Shown here: piece after piece, positions 33,497 through 44,647 of the stretch
Layout of the letters: every line of letters starts with the position of its first letter
Numbering within the stretch: position 1 is the first letter of the stretch
NCBI GenBank assembly: GCA_030077755.1
Contig: JAQJZZ010000011.1
Coordinates: 1,674,001 to 1,738,000 of the forward strand
Source of the DNA: Filosporella fistucella
Taxonomy: Eukaryota; Ascomycota; Leotiomycetes; Helotiales
DNA: 64,000 nt
Direction: 5' to 3'
Position numbers and translations under genes: made by a program
The notes under the pieces: model-generated
What the model was told of the DNA's origin: nothing
The model's database searches: none
The model's input: only the letters and a program-made list of their open reading frames with translations

Positions 33497-34279
33497 TTAA
33501 AGCTCCCCCTTCCCTTCATCTAACTTTCCCTTTCCCTTAGATTCCTTCCACTCAGTCCGCCCAAGCTTCACTATCTCGGCTTGACCAATTTCCCAGACTT
33601 TGGGTTTATCTCCCTGAAGCGCTTGAATACCCGCACTGACAGCGGCTTTTCCCACAACATCTGCATCTTGAGCCCAAAAGTCTTTCAGCCCGTTGGCCAC
33701 TGTTCCCATGGCTCCTGCTATCTTCCTGAACAATAGCTCGGCCGGACGCGAGTCTGATCTGTTACCCACCAGCAAACCAGGTCGAAGTATAACGGTGTGT
33801 TCGAAGCCCAATTCTTTGACCTTTTCCTCAAGCTCTCCTTTCATCTTGGGGTACGCCATAAATGACTTCGCATTAGCACCTCCAGTGGAGATGAGTACAT
33901 AAACTTTGACTCCAGCATCCTTTGCAGCTTTCGCGAGTTCGAGGTTGAGGTCATAGTCGACTAATCGCTGAGCTTCGACCGAGCCTGCGGCTCCACGAGT
34001 CGTGCCTAGAGCACTATAAAATATCGTAGGAGGAGGATTGATCGAGGATACCAGGCTAGCCCATTCCTTAGTTTCGGCAGATACTAGAGGATGGAATTTT
34101 GCATCTTGGGTCGAAGGAGCCCTGCGTGCAATGGCATGCACACTACCGATAGCTTGAAGAGTGAGAAGGGCGGAGAGGATATGAGATCCCTGAAGGAATT
34201 AGCTAGAGTCGAAGATTGATGGCACGAAGGGTGCATTTACGACGAGGCCAGTCGAACCGACGACGATTGTAGAAGTCAT
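33497..34279 (-). CDS. FMP52: NAD(P)-binding Rossmann protein, Fmp52-like (mitochondrial outer membrane)
   Basis: Two exons, 34279-34241 and 34189-33497, intron 51 nt, 243 residues. The short first exon gives the beta strand and start of the dinucleotide-binding turn (MTSTIVVGSTGLV), and exon 2 continues with GSHILSALL. Further family features: FYSALGTTRGAAGSVEAQRLVDYDLN, then VKVYVLISTGGAN with conserved YPKMKGELEEKVKELGF (the YxxxK pair of extended SDR proteins) and ILRPGLLVGNR. Yeast Fmp52 localises to the mitochondrial outer membrane/ER and its reaction is unknown; the mammalian relative is HTATIP2/TIP30. Charged Lys-rich C-terminus. Length agrees with family. Confidence 0.9.
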
Positions 34280-36567
34280 CGTGATTCTGCAATTTGTCCA
34301 GGGTCAATATAAAGTACCAAGTTTGTTGGGACTCTGGAGTAAATTGATTGCTTAAGAAAACAAGATTGTTTGATGAATATGGAAAAGCGAAAGAGGGGAG
34401 CAGTCTTTTTATGTTTTATGGCATGGTCATGTCGTAGCATGCCATCTCTTCCGTTCCGTGATTCTGCCTGGCTCCCTTACCTTTTTCTGAAATCCACACT
34501 GGTCGGAGAAACCAGATGCCAGGCCATAGTAATGACCCTACATGAAGGCTCTGCTGTGGCAGCGAATTAGAGAATGCTATGCCAGTCGAGTTGATTACGT
34601 GGAAAGTCGTAGGGTTCAGTCATCAATCCTCGTCTTGTTGTCGTCAAAGTGCTGCAGTAGATTGGAAGGTATGGGGAGGTTGATATGTATGTCGTTTGGA
34701 TGTATGAATGGTAGAGGTCCAGGTAGTGAGTGATAAGATATGGTATGATGGGGTTAGAGGGTTCGAATGTCCCGTCATGATTATGTACGAAATACCGAGT
34801 ACCTCTGTCGCTGTGAAGTCCTCAGTACAGTAAACGATACCTGAAGCTGAGCGGATCTGTGCGCTGAGCTTCCACCGCTCCCATACTGTACTGTACTTAC
34901 TGTGCCTGTGCTCCCTTCCTTCATTTCCTCACCCCACAGTCAAATCAACACCTCAGCATGAGCACTTCTCAATCTCCTCCAAGATGTGAAATCGGCTGGT
35001 GATTTGTTGGATGGCCGCTGCGGTGGCTTCCCTGGGCGGGATCAGCTGGTCTGGGTAGGTAGGCTCGTAGGCCGAGGCCATGACTACAGTATGGCTACTG
35101 TAATGGCATGAGTACAGTAAGCCCTGCATTTTTATCTGGAGATATGCATGCCAATGCCAACGCTGGGCTGGGTATAATCTTCTTGGGGGTATGGTTGTAT
35201 CTCTTCGAGTCTCCATCTATATACAATCAGACTTGAATGGAAGCTATTCAGCGAGCATGTATGTATGTATACGAACGGGTACAAGTGCGGCAAGATTTGA
35301 TATGGAAGAAATACTTCTAACCGGCACAGAGAGAGGTAGATATTGTAGGGCAGGAAAGATAACGAGGAGATATTCTAATCCAGTCTAGGTTGTATCAATT
35401 GATCCGTCTTCCTCTATCTCGAATCTAGGCTAAATATTTCCCAAGTATGAAGTTGAGTAACAAGACAGGCTCCCGACCGACATGTTCAAAGAAGTCGACC
35501 CCATTGAAGAATCTCTAATAAATTGATAGCAAATTAAAATAGTGTGAGAGTTCCTTGAATAAGTAAAGCTTGTTCGATAGTATATCATTCGTACTTGGAA
35601 TTTCTATTATATATAGTTGTGGTGTATAAATTGGGCAACGGAATTAGACCTGAAGTCGATGTTCGACAAGTTTCCCAGCCTTAGGGTGCCACTTATTTAA
35701 TTTAGATATGAGCCAAGCAGTCCTTAGTTTACATTACCTAGGTACATACCTATGCTTTCCTTAAGGTAATTAGTGATAAATGAAATCCTCTCGGTGGTGA
35801 TGGTCTTGTTGTGCCTCATCGATTTCTATGCTAAGGGCAGGTTCTCCCCCACTTCTCTGTCGCTTGTGGTCGGTAACGGACATGTCATATCCAAGGAAGT
35901 GTTACAGCAAAATTTATATGAAGCTATTTTAATTATAAGCCAAGAATATATGTGTTTGAAAGTCACTTTTTACTAGGGTGAGGAGTAAATTTGGGTTGGC
36001 CACGAGGAATATCAAAATATACTAAGGATACCTTATTCCCTATACTTTAATATTTATATATAAAGCACTTATAAACCTGATTAATACGAATATATGGTAG
36101 AGAACTAATATATTTCAGCCCAGCCCCCCTCGCTGGTTTGTTGAAAAGAGATATTTGGTTGATTTTATTTAAGCTCGCTCTTCCCAAACTTTAGGTGACA
36201 CTTGCTTTTATCGACTAAGGTACAAGCCATAGCGAATGAGAGGAGAATTGGCAGTTACCTCCCTCTTGTGTTGTCGGCTTAGGGTCAGGTTGTCGATTTG
36301 TATTTCTGGAGTTTAGCAAAGTTTTATATATATTTATTGATGACCGAAATGAATCATAAGCATTACACTCGTCCCGTCTTAGTCCATGAAGACAATAAAT
36401 AATTCAAAACAGTCGCTCGAAAATCAGATCAGCTCGATCTCGCCCACTCTATCATTTTATGAGTGCCAAACGTGCAGATTCTCAGTCCAATTGATCAGAA
36501 AGACCCATCTCGGGAAGCAGAGGGGTTAACTGACGGAAAACTTTTCACAAATGGATATCCGGCGCCA
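34280..36567. other. AT-rich accessory intergenic region
   Basis: 2.3 kb without a supportable gene between two minus-strand genes. It contains repeat copy B (35470-35712). From about 35720 to 36360 the sequence is very AT-rich with stops in all frames and looks like decayed mobile DNA. A 42-codon open frame with clean ATG lies at 35081-34953 on minus but has no recognisable match. Confidence 0.5.
35470..35712 (+). mobile_element. Dispersed MITE-like repeat, copy B
   Basis: About 243 bases in forward orientation. It starts CTCCCGACCGAC, has the family core GAAGAATCTCTAAT, AAAGCTTGTTCGATAGTATAT, a TATATATAGTTGTGGTGTA stretch, AAATTGGGCAACGGAA, ATGTTCGACAAGTTTCC, and ends GGTGCCACTTATTTAATTTA. 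It aligns along its full length with the reverse complement of copy C. No open frame. Confidence 0.65.
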
Positions 36568-37299
36568 TTAAACCCAGGAGCTGGCTACCAACTTCTCCAG
36601 ACTCAGCACCACAACAATAGGACACTTCCAAAACCTTAACCACACAGTCTCTTCTTCCTCACTCCATTCCCTGTCCCAAAGCTCTAGATACCTCTCCCTC
36701 GCCTCCAATAGCTTTTGCTTGATTGTCACTTCGCCCCAGCCTTTATTTACTTCCTCACACACCACAAAAAGCTCCTCCAATGCCCTCAGTTCAAGCACTA
36801 CCAGCTTCCAGACCGAGTACGGCATCTTCCCACATTGCAGAAACGGGGTGCTACGCAGAAATTCCTCGTTAACAGCCAGGCGTTTGATGTTTACGAACGA
36901 TGAATTTGGTGATGAGATATCTTGTGAGAGGAAAACACAGGTCCACGACACAGGCTTGTAGTGTCGATATGGCGAATCGGTGCCCACGACGTATACAATG
37001 TCTGAACCTGGAACGACACGATAAGAGGTTATATTTGATGAAGCGGGCCGTTCAGGTACATGCTGAGGTGTGTAGAACGTGAGGGCCTCTGCTCGGGATT
37101 CACGACAGGCAGCGAGAAGTGGCGAATAGACAGACCGACGAACATGGGTGGAAGAGTTCAGGTCATGTTTATAGATGAGGACAAGACGGGGGATGAGCAG
37201 CGCTTGATGCCAGACGTTGGTGCGTAGCTCCGGGCTAAGAAGAGGAAACAATGTAAACGCAGCAGAATAGTCGGACGGATCTAAGACTGAAGACCCCAT
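36568..37299 (-). CDS. 2EXR-domain protein, function unknown
   Basis: Single-exon 243-residue protein with a clear ATG at 37299. The N-terminal block FTLFPLLSPELRTNVWHQAL is the 2EXR signature (fungal-expanded family with the pattern FxxFxxLPxELRxxIW), followed by PRLVLI and the second element LLAACRESRAEALTFY. These are typical of this large family, abundant in Leotiomycetes and Sordariomycetes, of unknown biochemical role. The rest is a helical C-terminus with acidic EWSEEEETVW. Neighbours give no functional clue. Confidence 0.85.
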   Translation of the reverse strand: MGSSVLDPSDYSAAFTLFPLLSPELRTNVWHQALLIPRLVLIYKHDLNSSTHVRRSVYSPLLAACRESRAEALTFYTPQHVPERPASSNITSYRVVPGSDIVYVVGTDSPYRHYKPVSWTCVFLSQDISSPNSSFVNIKRLAVNEEFLRSTPFLQCGKMPYSVWKLVVLELRALEELFVVCEEVNKGWGEVTIKQKLLEARERYLELWDREWSEEEETVWLRFWKCPIVVVLSLEKLVASSWV

Positions 37300-38698
37300 G
37301 ACGGAAAAGAATCAAGACTCCACTGGGAGGAAAGGAGTAGCAGCAGCACTTGTCGCCTTTTTACGAGAAAGGGATATCCATATGTCTTGCCTTGAGCTGC
37401 TGGAGACAGCTTTGGGAAGCAGAACAGCAGATACCTTGACTGCAATAGAGCGAATTCATTCAATGGACGGCGGGGGAGGCACACCTATTCGCTGATAAAT
37501 ATGCCAGTACTTTGTGTGGTGACACAAGGTGTCAGCAAATATGGAGAGATTGTGACCTTTGTCAGAGAACGGTTGTTGGGAACTGTCGATGCGAACTTGG
37601 GATTGGAAGAGGTCGACGAGGCGTATATGTATCTGTATTGTTTTTGTTGGAGATACTCATGTCCAGTGTGGGTGATGAGCTGATGCGGACCAGGTACGTT
37701 TCGATTCTCTGTTTTAGCCGGACCCGCGCTGGGAACGGAGGTGTACTTCGTCACAGGCTCCTTGGTTTATTCCAAACTTAATCGAGCAATAGTTAGTCAA
37801 ATACGGTTTCCTGATTCGTGAAACGCCCCTGGCAGTTGGGAAGCTACTAGAACCACATTTACAATTATTTGGACGACGACCAAGTAATGGGAGGTGAAGG
37901 GAGTGGTGTTGGAGTTGGATTTGGATGTGAAATTATTCATTCCTGTCTGAATGCATAGCATGACATGAGGTGTATGAGCATGCGCTCGGTTTGGGCAGCA
38001 GTCTCCAACAGATGTCCGTTAACAGACTACGTGCCGCAAGTGAAGTCAACTGTTCTTCCAGTTTGTTAGACAGTAACCGTACCCGTACTGCCTTCAGTAC
38101 TACGCAATTACGGCAGGACACGGTACAATAAAGCAAATCCCAACTTTTTGCCTGTACGAGCACTCCATCCGGCCATTCCACTACCTAGGTCCAATTATAC
38201 CTACAGTACATACCTAGGGTACTGCCCAGATCTGATTGTGCACACGTTCCGTCCATTTTGAGCTCGCCGAGAGCACCCCAATCAGACTCAAACATGTTTA
38301 CAATGATCTTTGAGATTTTAATCAATATAAAGGACACCACAAAGAGCTATGGCCTCCGAATGTGAAGGATTTGGACCATAGTCCCTCCTTAGGGACATCA
38401 GAACGAGGAATAAAATGACGGGAAAGGCCAACGTCACCACGTGATAGCGCGACACGCCTTCGAAGCTTGGAAGTAAACCACGTCGATGGATGTGAGGTTT
38501 ACTTTGCGCTACATTGCAAGAGTTTGTTCCAACAACCGGCATGAGTCAGATTTACGGATAGGCAGATATTCACGTTTTTCTACCCAGTCCAAATCCCATC
38601 CTTCTATTTAAGCCTTCATTTGTACTTGTACAGTATAATTAAAGACAAATCCTCTATACCCTGACCTGTCTTTCTATCTCAATCGCGACCTCTTCGCA
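37300..38698. other. Divergent intergenic region
   Basis: 1.4 kb between the 2EXR gene (-) and the HD-domain gene (+). Open frames of 60-89 codons on both strands at 37485-37781 overlap each other and match nothing I know. Two ACCTAGG-type motifs lie at 38190-38220. A TATTTAAG stretch at about 38604 could serve as TATA element for the HD gene. Confidence 0.45.
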
Positions 38699-39418
38699 AT
38701 GCCCAAATCAATCGAATTACTCACCCAAGTCAGTCAGTATGTGGAAAAATACATGCATCACGAAAACGGTTTCGACTCTTCCCACAATTTCCAGCATATT
38801 AAGCGCGTAGTTGGTTTGGCTCACACCATCTATTTCGAAATCATGGAAACGTCTCCTTCAAGCGGTCTTCCAGCAGGAGCTTCTTCCGCGCTTGACATAT
38901 CCATAATAACTCTAGCTGCGCTCCTCCACGATATTGGCGACAGAAAATATCTCAAACAAGGGCAAAACGGAGAAACCATGGTGTACCAGCTGCTTCTGGA
39001 TTTTGGAGCTGACGAAGAATTGGCAAGCAAGATACAAATAATCTGCAATGGCGTTTCGTTCAACAGCGAAGTCAAGAATCTCCCAAACGTTCAAAGTTTG
39101 ATTCTCCAGTACCCAGAACTGGCAGTTGTACAAGATGCGGATCGTCTGGACTCCATTGGTGCTATTGGCGTGGGTCGAGTCTTCACTTACGGAGGTGCAA
39201 AGGAGGCTACGAGAGGGATGGATGGGTCGATGAAGATGATGGATTACAAGCTGTATAAGCTGGAGAGCATGATGAAGACGGAGCCAGGAAAGAGAATAGC
39301 TAGGGAGAAGACGGCAAGGATGCGTGTATTCCACAGTTGGTGGGACGAAGAGGTGCAGATCGAGAAACGGGGAGCCATGGCTTTGGCTGATGCTGTGAAC
39401 ATCTCCAGAGAGACTTAA
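38699..39418 (+). CDS. HD-domain metal-dependent phosphohydrolase
   Basis: Single-exon 239-residue protein. The metal ligands of an HD domain are in order: His29/His33 in SSHNFQHIKRV, the doublet His77-Asp78 in LAALLHDIGDRKY, and Asp146/Asp148 in VVQDADRLDSIGAIG. The family resembles bacterial YedJ and fungal HD/PDEase domain proteins that hydrolyse phosphate esters of small nucleotides; the true substrate is unknown. It has no targeting signal and is presumably cytosolic. The closing residues ISRET follow a helical tail. It is arranged tail-to-tail with the DUF829 gene, 158 bases apart. Confidence 0.9.
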   Translation: MPKSIELLTQVSQYVEKYMHHENGFDSSHNFQHIKRVVGLAHTIYFEIMETSPSSGLPAGASSALDISIITLAALLHDIGDRKYLKQGQNGETMVYQLLLDFGADEELASKIQIICNGVSFNSEVKNLPNVQSLILQYPELAVVQDADRLDSIGAIGVGRVFTYGGAKEATRGMDGSMKMMDYKLYKLESMMKTEPGKRIAREKTARMRVFHSWWDEEVQIEKRGAMALADAVNISRET

Positions 39419-39576
39419 AAATTGGCAGCTGCAGAGGAAGCCGGGGTCAGTTTCATTGCGTTGCATTTGAGCTAAGCTTATAAGGTTTGATACCACAGTA
39501 GAACTGTATTTCCAATTGTTCCAAAACGTGGACCCAACCTTCTTTAAGGCCACCACCCAGGCGCCGTACAGGTAGA

Positions 39577-40488
39577 TTACTCGCTATCACTATCGCTATC
39601 CCTTTGCGCATCCAACCCAAGCTCCCAGACTCTCTGAATATAATCCCAGTAATCCACTTCCCCTCCTTCTCCTCTAAACATCTGGACATGCTCCGCTCCC
39701 TCTACCCTTTTCTTCAACACCCTATAGCCTTTCTTCTCGGCGGCTGAAGCATGGTTCTCCACGTCCCTCCAATCAATAGCCAAATCATTCTTGCTGTATA
39801 TGTATCCCTTGATACAGGATTTGTCAATAAGTTGATGATCGTTATGTCCGTCAGTAGGACCCCAAACGAGTTCTCTCCAGAAAGACCTCGGCATCCAATT
39901 GACTGATACGAACACCACTGAAACAACAGTATAAAAGATGGACATATACGCAAGCCAAGGTGCCCAAGGGAGGTTTCTTATGGGGACTTGTAGAGCGTGT
40001 ATATCCCGTCTGAAACGAGGTATACCAGGAGCAGAGTCAGAAATCATAGCTTTGACGGGAAGTGGATTGCCAGTAAGAGCAGCGTAGGTACCGGCAATTC
40101 CATAAACCCTTTTTCCACCTCCATTGCTAAGTGAATGTACAAACAGTCGCTCTGTGTTCTGATCTGGGGATAGGATAGCAGACACTGCTGCAGAAACGTC
40201 GGCTCTGCGACGAGATTCGGATTGAAAGAGAAATTCTTGGGTAGTGATTGTGCAGAGGATTATGCGTGCTGAGGGATAGAGGCGCATATAGTTCCTGGCA
40301 TAGTAATCTATATGCTTCGGGGTTGCATTCAGCCACGTACAGAGTACAACTGTACTTGGTGCGTCCGTCGATGGGATGACATTTGATGGTTCGTAGAGAG
40401 CTACTCTTTTAGAGAGGCGCTTAAATGCTGAAAGAGGTTTCGAAGGTGTGACGGTGCCCAAAGGGGGAGATGTCGTCCTTGACGGCAT
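39577..40488 (-). CDS. DUF829 (TMEM53/PaxU-like) alpha/beta hydrolase-fold protein
   Basis: Single-exon 303-residue protein. DUF829 features: an early strand VVLCTWLNATPKHIDYYARNY, YPSARIILCT, and the nucleophile-elbow-like VHSLSNGGG with Ser121 in the expected FSNGG context. A hydrophobic stretch APWLAYMSIFYTVVSVVFVSV could be a membrane segment. Near the end lie HDHQLIDKSC-like (NDHQLIDKSC), YSKNDLAIDW (Asp in the acid position) and EGAEHVQMFRGE (His of the triad), then an acidic Ser/Asp tail. Members are annotated as PaxU-like because one sits in the paxilline cluster, but most are not in metabolite clusters and none of the neighbours here is biosynthetic. Human TMEM53 is a nuclear-envelope protein. 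Function unproven. Confidence 0.88.
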   Translation of the reverse strand: MPSRTTSPPLGTVTPSKPLSAFKRLSKRVALYEPSNVIPSTDAPSTVVLCTWLNATPKHIDYYARNYMRLYPSARIILCTITTQEFLFQSESRRRADVSAAVSAILSPDQNTERLFVHSLSNGGGKRVYGIAGTYAALTGNPLPVKAMISDSAPGIPRFRRDIHALQVPIRNLPWAPWLAYMSIFYTVVSVVFVSVNWMPRSFWRELVWGPTDGHNDHQLIDKSCIKGYIYSKNDLAIDWRDVENHASAAEKKGYRVLKKRVEGAEHVQMFRGEGGEVDYWDYIQRVWELGLDAQRDSDSDSE

Positions 40489-42604
40489 TCTAGACCGAAC
40501 TTGGGAGGAGAAATAGGAGAAATGGAGAGGGAAAGAATGAATGAATGAAAGAAGTGTGGGATGTCAAACAATATAAACTTGTATACAGTTTCATCCAACA
40601 GTCATATTGAGACATAGAATACCCCGCCGCCGACGAGCGAAATTGTGCTATGAGCTTAAGAAATCAGTACTCGGATTCGGTACAACTGGCGATACCATGG
40701 CTTTGTTCGCAAAACATCTGCAAATCACAAAGCAGGACTCTTAGATATTGTTGAGAAGTGTGGGGGGCTGGAGCATGCTAGAATCCCATGATCACGACTT
40801 CAGGCTCCTCCTGGTAACCCATGTTACTGGGCTTCGGATGGGAGTTTGACTGGAATATCCCCATCACAAGGCAGTATACGGACGTATAGCCTGGCTCATG
40901 CTTATGAAATTTGCGACAATTCTTTCTCAACAAAATCTTGATGGAATGAAAATGCAGGTGATACCTCGGTATCTCTGCGCGCTTTGATCAAATTGCGACC
41001 TGATTTGTTAACTCGGGATAGGCTCGATTGGCCGAGATAGCTTGCTGTGTCCTTACGAGTTACAGCTTCGTTGAAGCCAAGTGACTTATTGTATCCTACT
41101 TGAGAGTGAGTAACACCATTGTCGGGGACTATTTCACGTTGCGAGTAACAGAAGCATTGGTCACTGTTGAGGAATCGACAAGCTGGATTAAAGATAAACG
41201 CCCAGTTTATTAAATAAGTGGCACAACAAAACTGCTAAACCTGTCGAACACCGAGTTGATACATATTCTCTTGTCTAATACAGGGAATATAACTATATAT
41301 AAAAGAGATCCAAATTATAGATAATATACTATCGAAAAGCTTCACCTATTTTAGGGGCTTCTAAACTATTCAAATTTGTTATTAATATTTAGACACTCTT
41401 CAAGGGCGACCTTTTTTGAATGTGTCGACTACAAATTATATCGGGTGGTAAGGTAAGTATGCTCCATATCTGCCAGTTTCATGCAAGGTGGAGGGTTTGT
41501 GCGATTGCTAATATTCAAGGGCAAAGGAGCGCGCTCAGCGACTTGCACAAAATGATGGGTCAAATCTGCAGCTCCACTCAAATAACTCAATTAGTCTATC
41601 ATGGCCTGAAGTTTACTTACCCATGCTTTGGTCAATACTTGCAAAGCCCATTTGCCTTCTTTGTACATGATAAGTGGGGGTATGAAGTCCATCCTTGCAC
41701 GGCTTGAAAAGCGTTATTTTCATTGCAAGCGTTGAATTCTTCCATCTACTTGAACTGATTGCTATGAGATTTGATTTTGCCCGTCATTTCCTCATTTGAG
41801 TAGATAGGAAATCTTGGGCTAAGTGTCATTGAATTCAGATTTTTCCTGATCAATTATTATTCTTTCGGACTTTTACCCCAAATCCGACTTCAGTAAATAC
41901 CATACATCTCTATCATTTTATAGCTGACCCTTTACTCCACTCATCTTGGTAGCCACGGTTGGCTCGCCGCATCACCTCGTGTGATTGACATGGAGATTAA
42001 GAACTCAAGAAGTAATGCGTTAGCAATAACGCACATTCTGATTTTCAATCCTTGGCCAAAGTACCAAAATAATCCAAGTCTCATTCGGTTTCTCCAGTCG
42101 ATCTCAGGGCACGAAATGGGTGGCGAGCGCCGAAAAGTCTTGTCACAGGTAACGGCCAGAGCCCTGCCCAGACAAGATGATCATGACCGCCGTTAGTTTT
42201 GCGTCCTTATGAGTGTGGACAATGTTTAAGCTGTGCAGCCTCAAGCAACCTGGGGGCTTGGGGAGTACTTGCACTGGAAAGTATATACCAGTTTTCTAGA
42301 CCATGATGCCATTCCCAAGAGCCAAGATGGAGCTGGACGTAATAGGTGCAAATATTGAGTTCCCTGGCAGGGTATCATTTCCCTGATAAAGAGCTGCCTC
42401 TTGGTCGAATATATAATACCCCCCCTTAGATATTTTGTTTCTGTGCTATTTTCATATAGCCTTGCATGTACAGTACAATTCTATTTCATCCGAGTTTGAT
42501 CCATCCTACTGCTCCCCATTAAATTGAAGTCGAAATAAATAACTCAATTCAACGCGCGTGTGTGATTTCGATTATTTTTTTTATCTATATCTAGCTAGAA
42601 AAAG
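40489..42604. other. Intergenic region with repeat copy C
   Basis: 2.1 kb between the DUF829 gene (-) and the transporter pseudogene (+). It contains repeat copy C (41199-41447). The open frames at 41420-41707 and 41981-42196 are not supported. The last 200 bases (42400-42604) look like a promoter/leader for the pseudogene. Confidence 0.5.
41199..41447 (-). mobile_element. Dispersed MITE-like repeat, copy C
   Basis: About 249 bases, reverse orientation. Left edge CGCCCAGTTTATTAAATAAG and right edge, read inward on minus, CACCCGATATAATTTGTAG, are imperfect terminal inverted repeats. On minus it carries GAAGAGTGTCTAAAT, GAAGCTTTTCGATAGTATAT, TTTTATATATAGTTATA, GGTGTTCGACAGGTTT and GTGCCACTTATTTAA, in the same order as copy B. 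No coding capacity. Confidence 0.65.
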
Positions 42605-44647
42605 ATGGACAAGCTCAAGAAGATTGGGAGCTGGTTTGCTCCACCTCTAGCGCAGTCAGCAGGTGGTCGAGATCAGTGGCCATCCAGAACAGCCTTCGTA
42701 CTGGCGTCTTTGGGGGTTGCTGCTGGAATGGGAAATCATCTTAGGTTCCCATCCCAAGACTATAGAAATAATGGACTTCAATGGTTCATCCCACACTTGA
42801 TGTCTATCTTTCTCATCGTCATTCCCGTTCTGATTCTCGAAATTGCTATCGGCCAAGCCTGCCAAAGAGGATCCGTCATCGCGTATAACAATGTCAACCA
42901 GCGGTTGAAAGGTGTTGGGTTGAGTCTACTCTATACCGCAGTCGCTGTTGGACCATATTTTGTCGTAATTCTGGCATGGATAATGAACTATTTTCGCAAT
43001 TCCTTCACAAGCCCGCTGCCGTGGACAAACAGAAGAGAAGAATTCTGCAACCAAGACGTTGTTGCAAATGTAGCTCCTATTTCTGCAGAGAGCCTGGTTC
43101 GGGAAAATAGGTCCAACATCCCGGCACAGCCATAATTGGAGAGACAGTCAGATGGACGGCGTTCACCTGGTTCTTGGTTTGGCTTTGCATCTTCCGTGGC
43201 GTCGGACTGACTGGCAGAGTCGTATATTTCACTATGGGTTTGCCAATTGTCATGATCATTATTCTTACAGGACGTACGGGATCCCATCTTAATGCTGGTA
43301 GAGGTATCGAGCTCTATTTTGGGGAGTGGAATAACGAGAAGTTAGCAAACGGACAGATCTGGGTTACTGCTGTTGGACAGGTTTTCTTTTCGACAGGAGT
43401 TGGGTTCGATATTTTACCTCGTATGCGTCCTACAACGCTAAATACTCGAATGCTGTCATGAATGCTTTCATCCTTAAGTGCAGTAACGCTCTGATCGAAG
43501 TCATCACTGCGTTCGCTGTGTTTGGTGTCATAGGTTTCCTAGGAATGACACCACAGCCTGGTGAGAGAACAGGCAGCTTTACCATCGGGTTCTTGACACT
43601 CCCTCTTGCTATCACGGAAATGCCAGGGGCGAATTTTTGGGCCGCTGCGTTCTTCTTCACATTGATGGTTCTTGGATTCAGCTCAGCCTTCGCCATGCTC
43701 GACGCTGTAGTCACCCTCACCATGGATGCCCAAAAGCGACTGTCTCTTCCGATTGTCGTTACCATCTTGGTCATATTATCATTCCTATTTTCCTTGCCTT
43801 ATTGTACACAGTTTGGATCTCATCTCATTGACGGGGTGGATCGACGGTTGAATGATGTAGCACTTGTGTTTGTTGTTTGGTCAGAATGCATTACCTCGAC
43901 GACCGTTTCTAGATGGAAAGATGTTACTGGCCAGGTTGGCAGCCTGCGTTTTGGGTTTACAATCTCTCCTACCTCGGTTACGTGGTAGTTGGTGTTGCAG
44001 TGGCCCATGCTGTCAGTCCGGGAGTAGGTGCTGGACTTGTGTTTGGTCTATACTTCGCTGGCGTTACCGCTTCGGTCTTTATTGCAAAGACTCCTGATTC
44101 TCCAGGACGGAAGCTTTTCAACAAGCATACTTTATTGCTTCGGTTCTATTATGTTGCTTTATATTCAGTGTGACTATCCGAGACTTCTGGGTTTATAGAG
44201 CTTACTAATTGGCCACAGGGGAATAGATTACGGCAAGATTTGGACTTGATAGTTGGCAAAGGGGACGATTAGAATATCTCCGCTGTATGGGCTCCCATAC
44301 TTCGCTATGTCGGCGCACCCGTCCTTGCAATTATCTACAGGTTCTCCTACCCTGGATTCTATCAAGTTCGCAATGATCCTATGTACATCTTCGAATTCAT
44401 TGTGGCACATATTTCTTTGATAATCGTTGGATTAGGATTCGTCGCCGCCAGGTGGTTCGAGGTATTCGTCCCTATCGAACGGCGACAAGAAGGGAAGATA
44501 CCTTATGCACCTGGATTAAAAGGTGGGTCGGTTGATCCTGGGATTGAAGGCACAGATGCCATGGAAGAAGGAGAAGATAGGATAGTTTCCTGTCTAGATT
44601 GCGAAGGCAAAGAGGTTGGGGAGCCAAAAGAACTGGAAACATCCTAA
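42605..44647 (+). pseudogene. Decayed SLC6/SNF-type (neurotransmitter:sodium symporter family) transporter
   Basis: The whole length of a fungal sodium:neurotransmitter-symporter-family protein can be followed, but the frame breaks four times. Frame 1 (42605-43132) has the TM1 signature GMGNHLRFPSQDYRNNG and ends at a TAA (43133). The next block (43136-43407: RWTAFTWFLVWLCIF, FTMGLPIV) is in another frame, as are the third (43408-43939: NAFILKCSNALIE, FGVIGFLGM, ALVFVVWSEC) and fourth (43940-44167: QPAFWVYNLSYLGY). Each shift equals one missing base, near 43107-43130, 43408 and 43939. A normal intron (44168-44218) follows, then an in-frame TAG at 44270-44272 where family members have Trp, after which the frame runs to 44645. 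Twelve membrane segments would be expected in the intact family. Domain content is complete, so decay looks recent. Base-calling error could mimic the shifts, though every other gene here is intact. Confidence 0.85.

Noticed and set aside
34750..34790. GGTTCGAAT box reminiscent of a tRNA T-arm
   Set aside because: No matching acceptor, D or anticodon arms could be folded around it.
38912..39556. 214-codon open frame on minus overlapping the HD-domain gene
   Set aside because: Lies antisense to intact HD motifs; no recognisable domain.
39577..40488. Possible secondary-metabolite cluster, because DUF829 proteins are often called PaxU
   Set aside because: No prenyltransferase, cyclase, P450, NRPS or PKS anywhere in the window.
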